Shown: positions 34,015 through 43,090 of the stretch, piece by piece | Layout: every line of letters starts with the position of its first letter | How positions within the stretch are numbered: position 1 is the first letter of the stretch | Translations under genes and position numbers: made by a program | Source of the DNA: Pseudomonas pharyngis | Lineage (GTDB): Bacteria > Pseudomonadota > Gammaproteobacteria > Pseudomonadales > Pseudomonadaceae | DNA length: 64,000 bases | Reading direction: 5' to 3' | NCBI RefSeq assembly: GCF_021602345.1 | Contig: NZ_BQID01000006.1 | Span: 62,001-126,000, forward strand | The notes under the pieces: model-generated | What the model was told of the DNA's origin: nothing | What the model saw: the letters and a program-made list of their open reading frames with translations, nothing else | The model's database searches: none

Positions 34015-35301
34015 ATGAGTGCGCCCGACACCCTCGACCTCCCCAAGACTGCGGCCCGTCCCGGCCCGTTCGACTGGTATCGCAACATCAATCAGCAGGA
34101 GCGCCGGACCTTCTGGAGCTGCAAGATCGGCTACGGTCTGGACGGCATGGACACCCAGATGCTCAGCTTCGTGGTGCCGACCCTGATCGCAATTTGGGGC
34201 ATCACCACTGGCGAAGCCGGGCTGATTCACACCAGTACCCTGATCGCTTCGGCCATCGGCGGCTGGGTGGCGGGGATTCTCTCCGACCGCATCGGCCGCG
34301 TGCGCACCCTGCAACTGACGGTGCTGTGGTTTGCCTTCTTCACTTTTCTCTGCGGCTTCGCTCAAAACTACGAACAGCTGCTGATCGCCCGCACACTGAT
34401 GGGCTTCGGTTTCGGCGGCGAGTGGACGGCTGGCGCAGTGCTGATCGGTGAAGTGATCCGCGCCAAGGATCGCGGCAAAGCGGTGGGCATGGTGCAATCC
34501 GGCTGGGCGCTGGGTTGGGGGCTGACGGCGATTCTCTATGCGCTGCTGTTCTCGGTGTTGCCACCGGAAGATGCCTGGCGCGCACTGTTCATCCTCGGCA
34601 TCGTGCCGGCAGTGTTCGTGATTTTCGTCCGCCGTCTGGTGAAAGACCCGGAGATCTACCGCGAAGCCAAGGCCAAGCAAACCCCGGACAGCCCGTCGAA
34701 GTTCTACGAGATCTTCGCCCCCGGCATGCTCTTCACCACGATTCGCGCCTCATTGCTGACCACCGGCGCCCTCGGCGGTTATTACGCGATCACCTCCTGG
34801 CTGCCGACTTTTCTGAAGAACGAACGCGGCTTGAGCGTACTCGGCACCGGCGGTTATCTGGCGATGGTGATCATCGGTTCCTACGTCGGTTATGTGATCA
34901 GCGCCTATTTGACCGACCTGTTGGGCCGCAAGAAGAACTTCATCCTGTTCGCGGTCGGCTCGTTCACCATCGTTCTGCTCTACACCCAATTACCGGTCAG
35001 CAATGGCGTGATGTTGTGGTTGGGCTTTCCGCTGGGCTTTTTTGCCTCGGGGATTTTCAGTGGCATGGGCGCGTTTCTCACCGAGCTGTTTCCAACCCGG
35101 ATTCGCGGCTCGGGGCAGGGCTTCTGCTACAACATCGGCCGGGCACTGGCGGCGTTGTTCCCGCTGTTGATCGGGTTGCTCAGCCAGAAAGTGCCGCTGA
35201 GTGTAGGCATCGGTGCCTTTGCGGCAGTGTCCTACGGCGTGGTGATCCTCGCGGCATTGAGCCTGCCGGAAACCCGTGGCAAACAACTGGACGCGCAGTA
35301 A
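34015..35301 (+). CDS. MFS transporter, aromatic acid:H+ symporter-like
   Basis: A 428-aa, 12-helix major facilitator. The loop 2-3 signature is GILSDRIGRVRTL near residue 88, and the second half repeats it as LTDLLGRKKN near 302. The N-terminus with KIGYGLDGMDTQMLSFVVPT is typical of the AAHS/sugar-acid proton symporter group. A CGGAG site precedes ATG 34015. It lies 66 bases before pxpA in the same direction and divergent from a LysR gene. The context suggests import of 5-oxoproline or a precursor; no sequence feature proves the substrate. Confidence 0.88.
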   Translation: MSAPDTLDLPKTAARPGPFDWYRNINQQERRTFWSCKIGYGLDGMDTQMLSFVVPTLIAIWGITTGEAGLIHTSTLIASAIGGWVAGILSDRIGRVRTLQLTVLWFAFFTFLCGFAQNYEQLLIARTLMGFGFGGEWTAGAVLIGEVIRAKDRGKAVGMVQSGWALGWGLTAILYALLFSVLPPEDAWRALFILGIVPAVFVIFVRRLVKDPEIYREAKAKQTPDSPSKFYEIFAPGMLFTTIRASLLTTGALGGYYAITSWLPTFLKNERGLSVLGTGGYLAMVIIGSYVGYVISAYLTDLLGRKKNFILFAVGSFTIVLLYTQLPVSNGVMLWLGFPLGFFASGIFSGMGAFLTELFPTRIRGSGQGFCYNIGRALAALFPLLIGLLSQKVPLSVGIGAFAAVSYGVVILAALSLPETRGKQLDAQ

Positions 35302-35367
35302 CTGATAACCTGCGGGACACTGCCTGTCCCACAGCAAAAAAAGAAAAGAACTACAGGAGTGTTCACC

Positions 35368-36120
35368 GTGAGCCGCCTGCTATTGAACTGTGACATCGGC
35401 GAGAGCTTCGGCAGCTGGACCATGGGTCTGGATGCGGAAGTCATGCCCTTCATCGACTGCGCCAACATTGCCTGCGGTTTCCACGCCGGCGACCCGAGCA
35501 TCATGCGCAAGACCGTCAGCCTGGCCCTGAGCCACGGCGTGCAGATCGGTGCGCATCCGGCCTATCAGGATCTGGTGGGATTCGGCCGGCGTTCCATGGC
35601 CTATACCGCTCAGGAGCTGCAAGACATCCTGCATTACCAGATCGGTGCCCTCGACGGTATTTGCCGTGCCCAGGGTGGCAAAGTCAGTTACGTCAAACCC
35701 CACGGCGCGATGTACAACGACATGATGGCCAACCCGGCGCAGTTGCGAGCGGTGATACAAGCCGTCGCGGCTTACGATCGCAGCCTGCCGCTGATGCTGA
35801 TGGCCACCCGCGACAACACGGCCGCGCAACAGCTTGGCGACGAATACGGCGTGAGCCTGTGGTTCGAAGCCTTCGCCGACCGCGCCTACGACAGCGCCGG
35901 CCGACTGGTTTCGCGACAACTGCCGGGCGCGGTGCATCACGATTCCGAAACCATTATCGGGCAGGCGCTGACCATCGCCCGTGGTGACAACCTCACCGCC
36001 AGCGACGGCAGCGCGCTGCACCTGCAAGCCAACACGCTGTGCGTGCACGGTGACAACGCCAGTTCAGTGGCGGCCGTGCAGCGCATTCGTCAGGCCCTGA
36101 ACGAGCAGAGCGCGCCATGA
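35368..36120 (+). CDS. pxpA: 5-oxoprolinase subunit A
   Basis: A 250-aa LamB/YcsF family protein, one of three subunits of the bacterial ATP-dependent 5-oxoprolinase that opens pyroglutamate to glutamate. The N-terminal [25 protein letters not shown] near 35 and [14 protein letters not shown] near 107 are diagnostic. GTG at 35368 has ACAGGAG eight bases upstream; a GTG at 35359 in the same frame overlaps that site and is less likely. The ATG of pxpB overlaps the stop by four bases. Confidence 0.95.
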   Translation: MSRLLLNCDIGESFGSWTMGLDAEVMPFIDCANIACGFHAGDPSIMRKTVSLALSHGVQIGAHPAYQDLVGFGRRSMAYTAQELQDILHYQIGALDGICRAQGGKVSYVKPHGAMYNDMMANPAQLRAVIQAVAAYDRSLPLMLMATRDNTAAQQLGDEYGVSLWFEAFADRAYDSAGRLVSRQLPGAVHHDSETIIGQALTIARGDNLTASDGSALHLQANTLCVHGDNASSVAAVQRIRQALNEQSAP

Positions 36121-36821
36121 ATCCGCGGGTGGAAGTGGTGGCGCTCGATTGCCTGATGCTGCGTCTGTTTGATGAAATCGCCGAAGCCAACATGCCGTGG
36201 ATGCTCGCCGCCAGTGAGCGGCTGCGCGCGGTGTTCGGCGAGCATCTGATCGATCTGGTGCCGTCGTACACCACGTTGATGGTGCATTACGACCTGACCG
36301 CGTTGAGCCCGAATCAGGCTCGGGAATTGATCGCCGAAGCGCTGATCGACCTGTCGCCGAATGCGCACACCGGCGGCCAGTGTCATGTGCTGCCGGTGTG
36401 GTACGACCTGAGTGTCGGCCCGGAATTGAGCCTGCTGTCAAAGCGCAGCGGTTTGTCGGTGGAAGAAGTGATTCGCCGTCACAGTGCCCGGGAATATCAG
36501 GTGTTCGCGCTCGGATTTGCGCCGGGATTTGCCTTCATGGGGCTGGTGGAAGAAATTCTCGCTGCACCACGTCTGAATACCCCACGCAAGAAAGTCGCCG
36601 CCGGCAGCGTCGGCATCGCCGAACGGCAGACAGCGGCGTATCCGGTGGTGTCCCCCGGTGGCTGGAACCTGATCGGTCGCACGCCGGCAAAGTTGTTCGA
36701 CCGTGAACGCGATGGCTACAGCCTCATGCAGCCCGGGGATACCGTGCGTTTCGAAGCGGTGAGCCATGCCGAATTCATCCGCCTCGGCGGTGACGACACG
36801 CCTCTGGAGGCCTTGGCATGA
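36117..36821 (+). CDS. pxpB: 5-oxoprolinase subunit B (KipI family)
   Basis: A 234-aa PxpB/KipI protein. Family hallmarks: [14 protein letters not shown] near residue 82, [13 protein letters not shown] near 130 and [21 protein letters not shown] near 163. It works with PxpA and PxpC in the ATP-dependent ring opening of 5-oxoproline. It is coupled on both sides by ATGA overlaps, which is the usual gene order A-B-C. Confidence 0.95.
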   Translation: MNPRVEVVALDCLMLRLFDEIAEANMPWMLAASERLRAVFGEHLIDLVPSYTTLMVHYDLTALSPNQARELIAEALIDLSPNAHTGGQCHVLPVWYDLSVGPELSLLSKRSGLSVEEVIRRHSAREYQVFALGFAPGFAFMGLVEEILAAPRLNTPRKKVAAGSVGIAERQTAAYPVVSPGGWNLIGRTPAKLFDRERDGYSLMQPGDTVRFEAVSHAEFIRLGGDDTPLEALA

Positions 36822-37732
36822 GCCGACTGACGATTGAAGCGAGCACGCCGTTGTGCCTGTTGCAGGATGCCGGACGGTTTGGCGTACGCCATCTGGGCGT
36901 GACTCAGGGCGGCGCGGCGGACTGGCGGTCGATGGCGTGGGCCAACTGGCTGCTGGGCAATGGCTTGGACTTGCCGGTGATCGAAATCACCCTCGGCGGG
37001 TTCACAGTGGTGGCTGAAGAAGATTGCTTGCTGGCATTGGCGGGTGCCGATCTTGGCGCGCAGATCGACGGCGAGGCGTTGGCGCCGTGGCGCAGTTTCA
37101 AGCTGCGCAATGGGCAGACCTTGAAGTTCACTCAGCCGTTGCTGGGCGCGCGGGCCTATCTGGCGGCGCCCGGCGGTTTCAGTGCGCCGAAGGTGCTGGG
37201 CAGCAGTGCTACGGTGGTGCGTGAGGAGCTTGGCGGTCTTGATGGTTTTGGATTGCCGCTGGCCAAGGGCGCTTCGCTGAGTTATCAGGGCGAAACCCTG
37301 TTGGTGCGTGAGGTTCCAGCGGAGCATCGACCGGACCTGCGCCTCGACGCACCGCTCGATCTGGTGCTGGGCGCGCAGATCGGTCAGTTCAGCGGGCAGA
37401 GCCTGTTCGATGCCTTCAACCGTGCCTGGACGCTGGACAGTCGCGCGGACCGAATGGGCATTCGCTTGCTGGGGACGGCGTTGCAGTATCAGGGCCAACC
37501 GATGATTTCCGAGGGCATTCCGCTGGGCGCGGTGCAGGTGCCGCCGGACGGACAGCCAATCGTGTTGCTCAATGATCGGCAGACCATTGGCGGCTATCCG
37601 CGATTGGGCGCGTTGACGCCGCTGGCGCTGGCCCGCCTGGCGCAGTGTCTGCCGGGGGCGAAGGTCAGATTGCGCCCGGTGGTACAAGAAGTTGCACACC
37701 GGGAGCATGTCGAATATCTGAAGCGCTTTTGA
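36818..37732 (+). CDS. pxpC: 5-oxoprolinase subunit C (KipA family)
   Basis: A 304-aa PxpC/KipA protein of the biotin-dependent carboxyltransferase-like (cyclophilin-like) family. It begins with LCLLQDAGRFGVRHLGVTQGG and contains YLAAPGGFSAPKVLGSSAT near 119 and DRMGIRLLG near 206. The C-terminal region with PPDGQPIVLLNDRQTIGGYP is strongly conserved. Last gene of the MFS-pxpABC run; a strong hairpin follows. Confidence 0.94.
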   Translation: MSRLTIEASTPLCLLQDAGRFGVRHLGVTQGGAADWRSMAWANWLLGNGLDLPVIEITLGGFTVVAEEDCLLALAGADLGAQIDGEALAPWRSFKLRNGQTLKFTQPLLGARAYLAAPGGFSAPKVLGSSATVVREELGGLDGFGLPLAKGASLSYQGETLLVREVPAEHRPDLRLDAPLDLVLGAQIGQFSGQSLFDAFNRAWTLDSRADRMGIRLLGTALQYQGQPMISEGIPLGAVQVPPDGQPIVLLNDRQTIGGYPRLGALTPLALARLAQCLPGAKVRLRPVVQEVAHREHVEYLKRF

Positions 37733-37737
37733 TGGTT

Positions 37738-37758
37738 TCCCCCGCCGCTGGCGGGGGA
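37738..37758. terminator. GC stem-loop after pxpC
   Basis: TCCCCCGCC and GGCGGGGGA form a perfect 9-bp stem with a GCT loop, between the converging ends of pxpC and the VWA gene. There is no T-run, so it may stop transcription weakly or protect 3' ends. Confidence 0.5.
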
Positions 37759-37769
37759 GCCATTGCGGA

Positions 37770-38948
37770 TTACTTGGACAGAAACCGCATCCCTTCTTCC
37801 AGCCCGCGCAACGTCAACGGATACATCTGGTCCTCGATCAGATCCCGCACGATGTTGGTCGACGAGGTGTAACCCCACGTATCTTTGGGGTACGGATTGA
37901 TCCAGATGAGCTTCTTGTACTTCTCCATGAAGCGCTGCATCCACACGTAACCCGGCTCTTCGTTCCAGTGCTCGACGCTGCCGCCGGCCTGGGTGATTTC
38001 ATAAGGTGCCATTGCGGCGTCACCGATGAAGATCACTTTGTAGTCGGCGCCGTACTTGTGCAGCAAGTCCTGGGTCGACGTGCGCTCGGAAGTGCGGCGC
38101 ATGTTGTTCTTCCACACCGATTCATAAATGAAGTTGTGGAAGTAGAAGTACTCCAGATGCTTGAACTCGGTCTTGCAGGCCGAGAACAGTTCCTCGCAGA
38201 TCTTCACGTGGGCGTCCATCGAGCCGCCGATGTCGAACAGCAGCAACAGCTTCACCGTGTTGCGCCGTTCCGGGCGCATCTGGATGTTCAGCAGGCCGGC
38301 GTCCTTGGCGGTGTGGTCGATGGTGCCGTCGATATCCAGCTCTTCCGCCGCGCCCTGACGAGCGAATTTGCGCAGGCGGCGCAGGGCGACCTTGATGTTG
38401 CGGGTGCCCAGTTCAACGGAGTCGTCGAGGTTCTTGTACTCGCGCTGATCCCAGACTTTCACCGCTTTGCCTTGGCGCTTGCCAGCATCGCCGACCCGGA
38501 TGCCTTCCGGGTTGAAACCGCCGGAGCCGAACGGGCTGGTGCCGCCGGTGCCGATCCATTTGTTGCCGCCGGCGTGGCGTTCCTTCTGTTCTTCCAGGCG
38601 TTTCTTGAACTCTTCAATCAGCTTGTCCAGGCCGCCGAGAGACTGGATCTGCGCGCGTTCCTCGTCGCTCAGCGAACGCTCGAATTCCTTGCGCAGCCAG
38701 TCTTCGGGGATCAGCGCCTGCAAGTGATCGTCGAGCTTTTCCAGGCCATTGAAGTAGGCGCCGAACGCACGGTCGAACTTGTCGAAATGCCGTTCGTCCT
38801 TCACCAGAATCGCCCGCGACAAGTAGTAGAACTCGTCCATGTCGGCGAAGGTCACGCGCTGTTTCAGTGCGTTGATCAGGTCGAGCAGCTCGCGCACCGA
38901 CACCGGCACCTTGGCTGCACGCATTTCATTGAACAGGTTGAGCAACAT
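37770..38948 (-). CDS. VWA domain (CoxE-like) protein
   Basis: A 392-aa protein of the VWA_CoxE type. The C-terminal von Willebrand A domain (about 205-392) has a modified metal site LLFDIGGSMDAH (DxGxS), and IFIGDAAMAPYE near 300. The N-terminal half is helical and charged (EEFKKRLEEQKERHAGG). Partner of the MoxR ATPase gene, which precedes it by 12 bases in the same operon. MoxR/VWA pairs act as chaperones in assembly or metal insertion of target proteins (established for CoxD/CoxE); the client here is not encoded nearby. Confidence 0.9.
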   Translation of the reverse strand: MLLNLFNEMRAAKVPVSVRELLDLINALKQRVTFADMDEFYYLSRAILVKDERHFDKFDRAFGAYFNGLEKLDDHLQALIPEDWLRKEFERSLSDEERAQIQSLGGLDKLIEEFKKRLEEQKERHAGGNKWIGTGGTSPFGSGGFNPEGIRVGDAGKRQGKAVKVWDQREYKNLDDSVELGTRNIKVALRRLRKFARQGAAEELDIDGTIDHTAKDAGLLNIQMRPERRNTVKLLLLFDIGGSMDAHVKICEELFSACKTEFKHLEYFYFHNFIYESVWKNNMRRTSERTSTQDLLHKYGADYKVIFIGDAAMAPYEITQAGGSVEHWNEEPGYVWMQRFMEKYKKLIWINPYPKDTWGYTSSTNIVRDLIEDQMYPLTLRGLEEGMRFLSK

Positions 38949-38960
38949 GGCGTCAGCCTC

Positions 38961-39806
38961 TTAGCGGGTGCCGCGACGGCTCATGAACGCCAGACGTTCC
39001 AGCAGTTGCACGTCCTGTTCGTTCTTCACCAGCGCACCGGCCAGCGGCGGGATGGCTTTGGTCGGATCGCGTTCGCGCAGCACCGCTTCGCCGATGTTGT
39101 CGGCCATCAGCAGTTTCAGCCAGTCGACCAGTTCCGAGGTCGACGGCTTCTTCTTCAGGCCCGGCACCTTGCGCACGTCGAAGAACACGTCCAGCGCTTC
39201 GCTGACCAGATCCTTCTTGATGTCCGGGTAGTGAACATCGACGATTTTCTGCAGGGTGGTGCGGTCGGGGAAGGCGATGTAGTGGAAGAAGCAGCGGCGC
39301 AGGAACGCGTCCGGCAGCTCTTTCTCGTTGTTGGAAGTAATGATGATGATCGGACGTTTCTTGGCCTTGATGGTCTCGTCGATCTCGTAAACGTAGAACT
39401 CCATCTTGTCGAGTTCCTGCAACAGGTCGTTGGGGAACTCGATATCGGCCTTGTCGATTTCGTCGATCAGCAGAATGACCCGCTCTTCGGACTCGAACGC
39501 TTCCCAGAGCTTGCCCTTCTTCAGGTAGTTGCGCACGTCGTGGACTTTTTCATTGCCCAGTTGCGAGTCGCGCAGACGGCTGACCGCATCGTACTCGTAC
39601 AGGCCCTGATGGGCCTTGGTGGTGGACTTGATGTGCCAGGTGATCAGCTTGGCGCCGAACGATTCGGCCAGTTGCTCGGCGAGCATGGTCTTGCCGGTGC
39701 CCGGTTCGCCCTTCACCAGCAGCGGCCGCTCCAGGGTGATGGCGGCGTTGACCGCCAGCTTCAGGTCATCGGTGGCGACGTAGGCCTGGGTGCCTTCGAA
39801 CTTCAT
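38961..39806 (-). CDS. MoxR family AAA+ ATPase
   Basis: A 281-aa AAA+ ATPase. The Walker A loop is GEPGTGKTMLAEQ near residue 36, Walker B is VILLIDEIDKAD near 106 and sensor 1 is IIITSNNEKELPDAFLRRC near 150. The first gene of a MoxR-VWA pair, starting at ATG 39806. The 200 bases upstream to the DUF4160 gene contain nothing I can name. Function: energy source for a chaperone-like complex with the VWA partner (inference from families). Confidence 0.93.
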   Translation of the reverse strand: MKFEGTQAYVATDDLKLAVNAAITLERPLLVKGEPGTGKTMLAEQLAESFGAKLITWHIKSTTKAHQGLYEYDAVSRLRDSQLGNEKVHDVRNYLKKGKLWEAFESEERVILLIDEIDKADIEFPNDLLQELDKMEFYVYEIDETIKAKKRPIIIITSNNEKELPDAFLRRCFFHYIAFPDRTTLQKIVDVHYPDIKKDLVSEALDVFFDVRKVPGLKKKPSTSELVDWLKLLMADNIGEAVLRERDPTKAIPPLAGALVKNEQDVQLLERLAFMSRRGTR

Positions 39807-40007
39807 CTGCTAATCCTCGAACGGTAACTCCGACCTGAACGGGCAGGGCGGGGGCGAAATAATCGGATGCCCGACTATAACGCGCGGCCCGGTCGACTGT
39901 GAACGCAGACGGCTTATTCAGTCTCTGAATGGGGCGTCACATGTTGACTCAGTTTCGGCGCGAGGCCAGTATTCCAGGTATCGCCGATTTGGCGATAGCC
40001 TTCGGGC

Positions 40008-40238
40008 ATGACTACCAAATACCGATTTCGCGAAAAATACCGCATTCAGTTGCGCGAGAAGGATCACCCGCCACCCCATGTTCACATGACCGGTGGTGGA
40101 GTGGATGTGATGCTTAGCTTGGAAACCGTCGAGGTCATGATGGGCAAGGCACCGCCACTGATCGTCAAGGAAGCGTTGGCGTGGGTTTCGGCCCATCAGA
40201 CGCAATTGCTGGAGGACTGGAAACGATGTTACCCATGA
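40008..40238 (+). CDS. DUF4160 family small protein
   Basis: A 76-aa protein of the DUF4160 family: EKDHPPPHVHMTGGGVDVMLSL (split) with the conserved HxH segment near residues 25-28, and a C-terminal helix ending LLEDWKRC. The overlap of 13 bases with the next gene, a DUF2442-HTH protein, is the gene arrangement of toxin-antitoxin-like pairs. DUF4160/DUF2442 neighbours are widespread in bacteria and have been suspected to be such modules; activity is not shown here. Alternative upstream starts in the frame are not supported. Confidence 0.8.
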   Translation: MTTKYRFREKYRIQLREKDHPPPHVHMTGGGVDVMLSLETVEVMMGKAPPLIVKEALAWVSAHQTQLLEDWKRCYP

Positions 40239-40726
40239 AGCGGCCACGATTGGCCGCAGTGCAGGCTGTTGGCGATGCTTGCCTGTCGCTGACCTTTATT
40301 GATGGCCAACGGCTGAACCTGGACTTGAGCCGCGATCTGCAAACCTATCCGGGGCTCGCTCCGCTACTGGACGCTGAAGTGTTTGCAACCGCTGAGTTGG
40401 GTGACGACGGCTGGAGCGTGGAGTGGCTGGAACCGGATATCCAGATTGGTGCCGATACCTTGTACCGGGACGCGCTCGCGCAAAATGCGCCGGACGAAAA
40501 CACACGGATTTTCATGGATTGGCGCGCTCGCACCGGTCTACCGTTGAATGAGGCGGCCGAAGCGTTGGGTGTCAGCGCCCGCAGCATCAGTCGCTACAGT
40601 AATGGTCGGGAAGCGGTGCCGCGATCATTGGCCCTGGCCTGTCTGGGTTGGGATTCGTTGCAGGAGAAGCCTGCACTGATCGCGGCAGAGGATACCGGGC
40701 GCTACATCGTCAACCGAAAAACTTAG
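40226..40726 (+). CDS. DUF2442 protein with C-terminal helix-turn-helix
   Basis: A 166-aa fusion. The N-terminal 75 residues form a DUF2442 domain (LSLTFIDGQRLNLDLS, then ELGDDGWSVEWLEPDIQIG). Residues about 95-150 contain an HTH of the Cro/XRE-type shape (LNEAAEALGVSARSISRYSNG). The start is ATG 40226, inside the DUF4160 end, with GGAGG ten bases upstream. It could autoregulate the pair by the HTH (inference). The stop TAG overlaps the stop of the converging DUF748 gene. Confidence 0.8.
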   Translation: MLPMKRPRLAAVQAVGDACLSLTFIDGQRLNLDLSRDLQTYPGLAPLLDAEVFATAELGDDGWSVEWLEPDIQIGADTLYRDALAQNAPDENTRIFMDWRARTGLPLNEAAEALGVSARSISRYSNGREAVPRSLALACLGWDSLQEKPALIAAEDTGRYIVNRKT

Positions 40727-41799
40727 CCCGCATCCGGCTTCGGCCGTTCATACCGAGCATTGAAGGCCTGGATGAATCCGTTGCGCAAAATCTGCAAAAA
40801 CGCTTCGAACGCGTTGATATCTTGCTGGTGCACGCTGCCGCTGAGTTCGACTCGGGTGGCAAACTGGTTTTTGCCCTGGTTTTTCAGCACGGTTTCCGTG
40901 CCGCCGACCAGTGCTTCCCAGATCGAGCGGAAGATCCCCTTGTTCTTGTTCTCGACATCTTGCTGCCAGTTGAACACGTCCACGTCGCGCAGCAGCGGTT
41001 TGATGTAGCCCTTGAGCTGGCCCTTGTTGGCGGCGGCTTCGATGACCACGTCGCCGTGGCCGGCGTTGAAGTCGAATTTGCCGTAGGCCGAGGCGAAATC
41101 GTTCATGCGCTTGAGCTCGATGTCGCGGGCCCGCAGGCGAAATTCGAAGTCTTCGAAATTGCTCAAGGGGTCGAAGGTGGCTGTGGTTTCCAGCGGGGCA
41201 TGCCCCAGCAGCAGAGCCTTGCCTTCGAAGCGAGCGTCGCGTCTGCCTTCTTTGTCGACCACGTTGGTCAGGTTGTAAATGCTGGCGTCGACGTTGGTTG
41301 CATTCATGTTTACCGGTGGTTTGGAGTTGAAGTTGCGAAAGCTGATCCGCCCATCGCTGATCTGCACTTCGTCGAGCGTGATAGGCAACAGTTTGCCCAG
41401 TTGCTCACGCCAGTCGGTGCCCTGACCGGTCTGGGAGTTCTGCTTGTTGGCACCACCATCGACGAAGTTCACCTGAGGTTTAAAGAATTTCACCTGTGCC
41501 ACGACAGCATGGTCGTACCAAAGCGAGTGCCAACTGACAGACAGGTCGATAACCGGCGCATCGACGAACGGCACCGGCACCTTGCCGTCGGCCTTGACGA
41601 TTTTCAGGCCATTGATCTTGTAGGCCCCGCGCCAGAGCGCCAGGTCCACGTCGGTGATCTGGCCGCGGTAGTCGCCCATGTTGGCCAGCTTGTCATTCAG
41701 ATAGTCGCGCACGAGGTAGGGCAGGGCGATGTGCAGGGCGACCAGTAATACAACGAGAGTGGTGAAAATCCACAATGGCCAACGGTAGCGACGCTTCAT
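40723..41799 (-). CDS. DUF748 (AsmA-like) membrane-anchored protein
   Basis: A 358-aa protein with an N-terminal signal anchor (WPLWIFTTLVVLLVALHIALP, residues about 6-25) and a long periplasmic beta-rich domain of the DUF748 family, related to AsmA-like repeats (DVDLALWRGAYKINGLKI; VEL-SGSVHQQDI near the end). AsmA-like proteins take part in lipid transport between membranes; whether this short one does is not known. The start at ATG 41799 was chosen over an in-frame 41907 because the anchor follows it directly. Divergent from cysK. Confidence 0.82.
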   Translation of the reverse strand: MKRRYRWPLWIFTTLVVLLVALHIALPYLVRDYLNDKLANMGDYRGQITDVDLALWRGAYKINGLKIVKADGKVPVPFVDAPVIDLSVSWHSLWYDHAVVAQVKFFKPQVNFVDGGANKQNSQTGQGTDWREQLGKLLPITLDEVQISDGRISFRNFNSKPPVNMNATNVDASIYNLTNVVDKEGRRDARFEGKALLLGHAPLETTATFDPLSNFEDFEFRLRARDIELKRMNDFASAYGKFDFNAGHGDVVIEAAANKGQLKGYIKPLLRDVDVFNWQQDVENKNKGIFRSIWEALVGGTETVLKNQGKNQFATRVELSGSVHQQDINAFEAFLQILRNGFIQAFNARYERPKPDAG

Positions 41800-41927
41800 G
41801 GCAGCAAATTCCGAACGGTATAAAGCGATTGACTGCCGCCTGCCGCAGACGTTCGGCCCGACTGGACTGACAAGAGCAACAGGCTTACCTTGGAGAGCTG
41901 AATTCAACGCTGCACAAGGACCCAGCC

Positions 41928-42902
41928 ATGAGCCGTATTTTTGCTGACAACGCCCATTCCATCGGCAACACGCCGCTGGTGCAGATCAACCGCATCGCGC
42001 CCCGTGGCGTGACCATTCTGGCCAAGATCGAAGGTCGCAACCCGGGCTACTCGGTCAAGTGCCGGATCGGCGCCAACATGATCTGGGACGCCGAAAGCAG
42101 CGGCAAACTCAAGCCGGGCATGACCATTGTCGAGCCGACCTCCGGCAACACCGGCATCGGCCTGGCATTTGTCGCTGCCGCGCGCGGTTACAAATTGCTG
42201 CTGACCATGCCGGCCTCGATGAGCATCGAGCGACGCAAGGTGCTCAAGGCGCTGGGTGCCGAGCTGGTGCTGACCGAGCCAGCCAAGGGCATGAAAGGCG
42301 CTATCGAAAAGGCCAACGAAATCGTAGCCAGTGACGCGGGCAAATACTTCATGCCGGCCCAGTTCGATAACCCGGCCAACCCAGCCATTCATGAAAAGAC
42401 CACTGGCCCGGAAATCTGGAATGACACCGATGGCGCCATCGATGTGCTGGTCGCAGGGGTCGGCACCGGTGGAACCATTACCGGTGTGTCGCGGTATATC
42501 AAGAATACGGCGGGCAAACCGATTCTGTCGGTGGCGGTGGAACCGGTGTCTTCGCCGGTGATTACCCAGGCGCTGGCAGGTCAAGAAATCAAGCCGAGCC
42601 CGCACAAGATTCAGGGCATCGGCGCCGGTTTTGTGCCGAAGAACCTTGATCTGTCGATGGTTGACCGGGTCGAGCTGGTGACGGATGACGAGTCCAAGGC
42701 CATGGCCCTGCGCCTGATGCAGGAAGAGGGGATCCTGTGCGGGATTTCCTGCGGTGCGGCCATGTCGGTGGCGGTGCGTCTGGCGGAGACCCCGGAAATG
42801 CAGGGCAAGACCATTGTGGTGGTGCTGCCCGACTCCGGTGAGCGTTATCTGTCGAGCATGCTGTTCAGTGATCTGTTCACCGATCAGGAGAACCAGCAGT
42901 AA
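41928..42902 (+). CDS. cysK: Cysteine synthase A
   Basis: A 324-aa PLP enzyme that makes cysteine from O-acetylserine and sulfide. The PLP lysine is in [11 protein letters not shown] near residue 44; substrate loops are [12 protein letters not shown] near 69 and the phosphate-binding [11 protein letters not shown] near 178. The length and the beginning [17 protein letters not shown] are as in the Pseudomonas CysK. It stands alone, with a divergent promoter region of 128 bases shared with the DUF748 gene. Confidence 0.95.
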   Translation: MSRIFADNAHSIGNTPLVQINRIAPRGVTILAKIEGRNPGYSVKCRIGANMIWDAESSGKLKPGMTIVEPTSGNTGIGLAFVAAARGYKLLLTMPASMSIERRKVLKALGAELVLTEPAKGMKGAIEKANEIVASDAGKYFMPAQFDNPANPAIHEKTTGPEIWNDTDGAIDVLVAGVGTGGTITGVSRYIKNTAGKPILSVAVEPVSSPVITQALAGQEIKPSPHKIQGIGAGFVPKNLDLSMVDRVELVTDDESKAMALRLMQEEGILCGISCGAAMSVAVRLAETPEMQGKTIVVVLPDSGERYLSSMLFSDLFTDQENQQ

Positions 42903-43090
42903 GGGGGCGCGTTGATTCAGGTCAGCCAGGGTTCAGGATCGTTATGTTAATAAGTGCTTTGTTGCGCAATTCTTAACACTGAATGTTGGGTCGGGCGGGT
43001 TTTTCCCGGAGCCGGTAGTGTTTATCATGGCCGGCCGCCATCTCGGGTAAATGACATGGCGTGGCGTTGTCTTATTTCAAGGAGTTGTTG

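Noticed and set aside
37968-39827. A 619-codon open frame on the plus strand opposite the MoxR and VWA genes
   Set aside because: It is a shadow of GC-rich genes on the other strand; its translation is low in recognisable motifs and the opposite frames contain clear AAA+ and VWA domains.
42903-43090. Riboswitch or leader upstream of lpxO
   Set aside because: The 188 bases are ordinary AT-richer promoter-like DNA; I saw no conserved RNA motif or strong stem.
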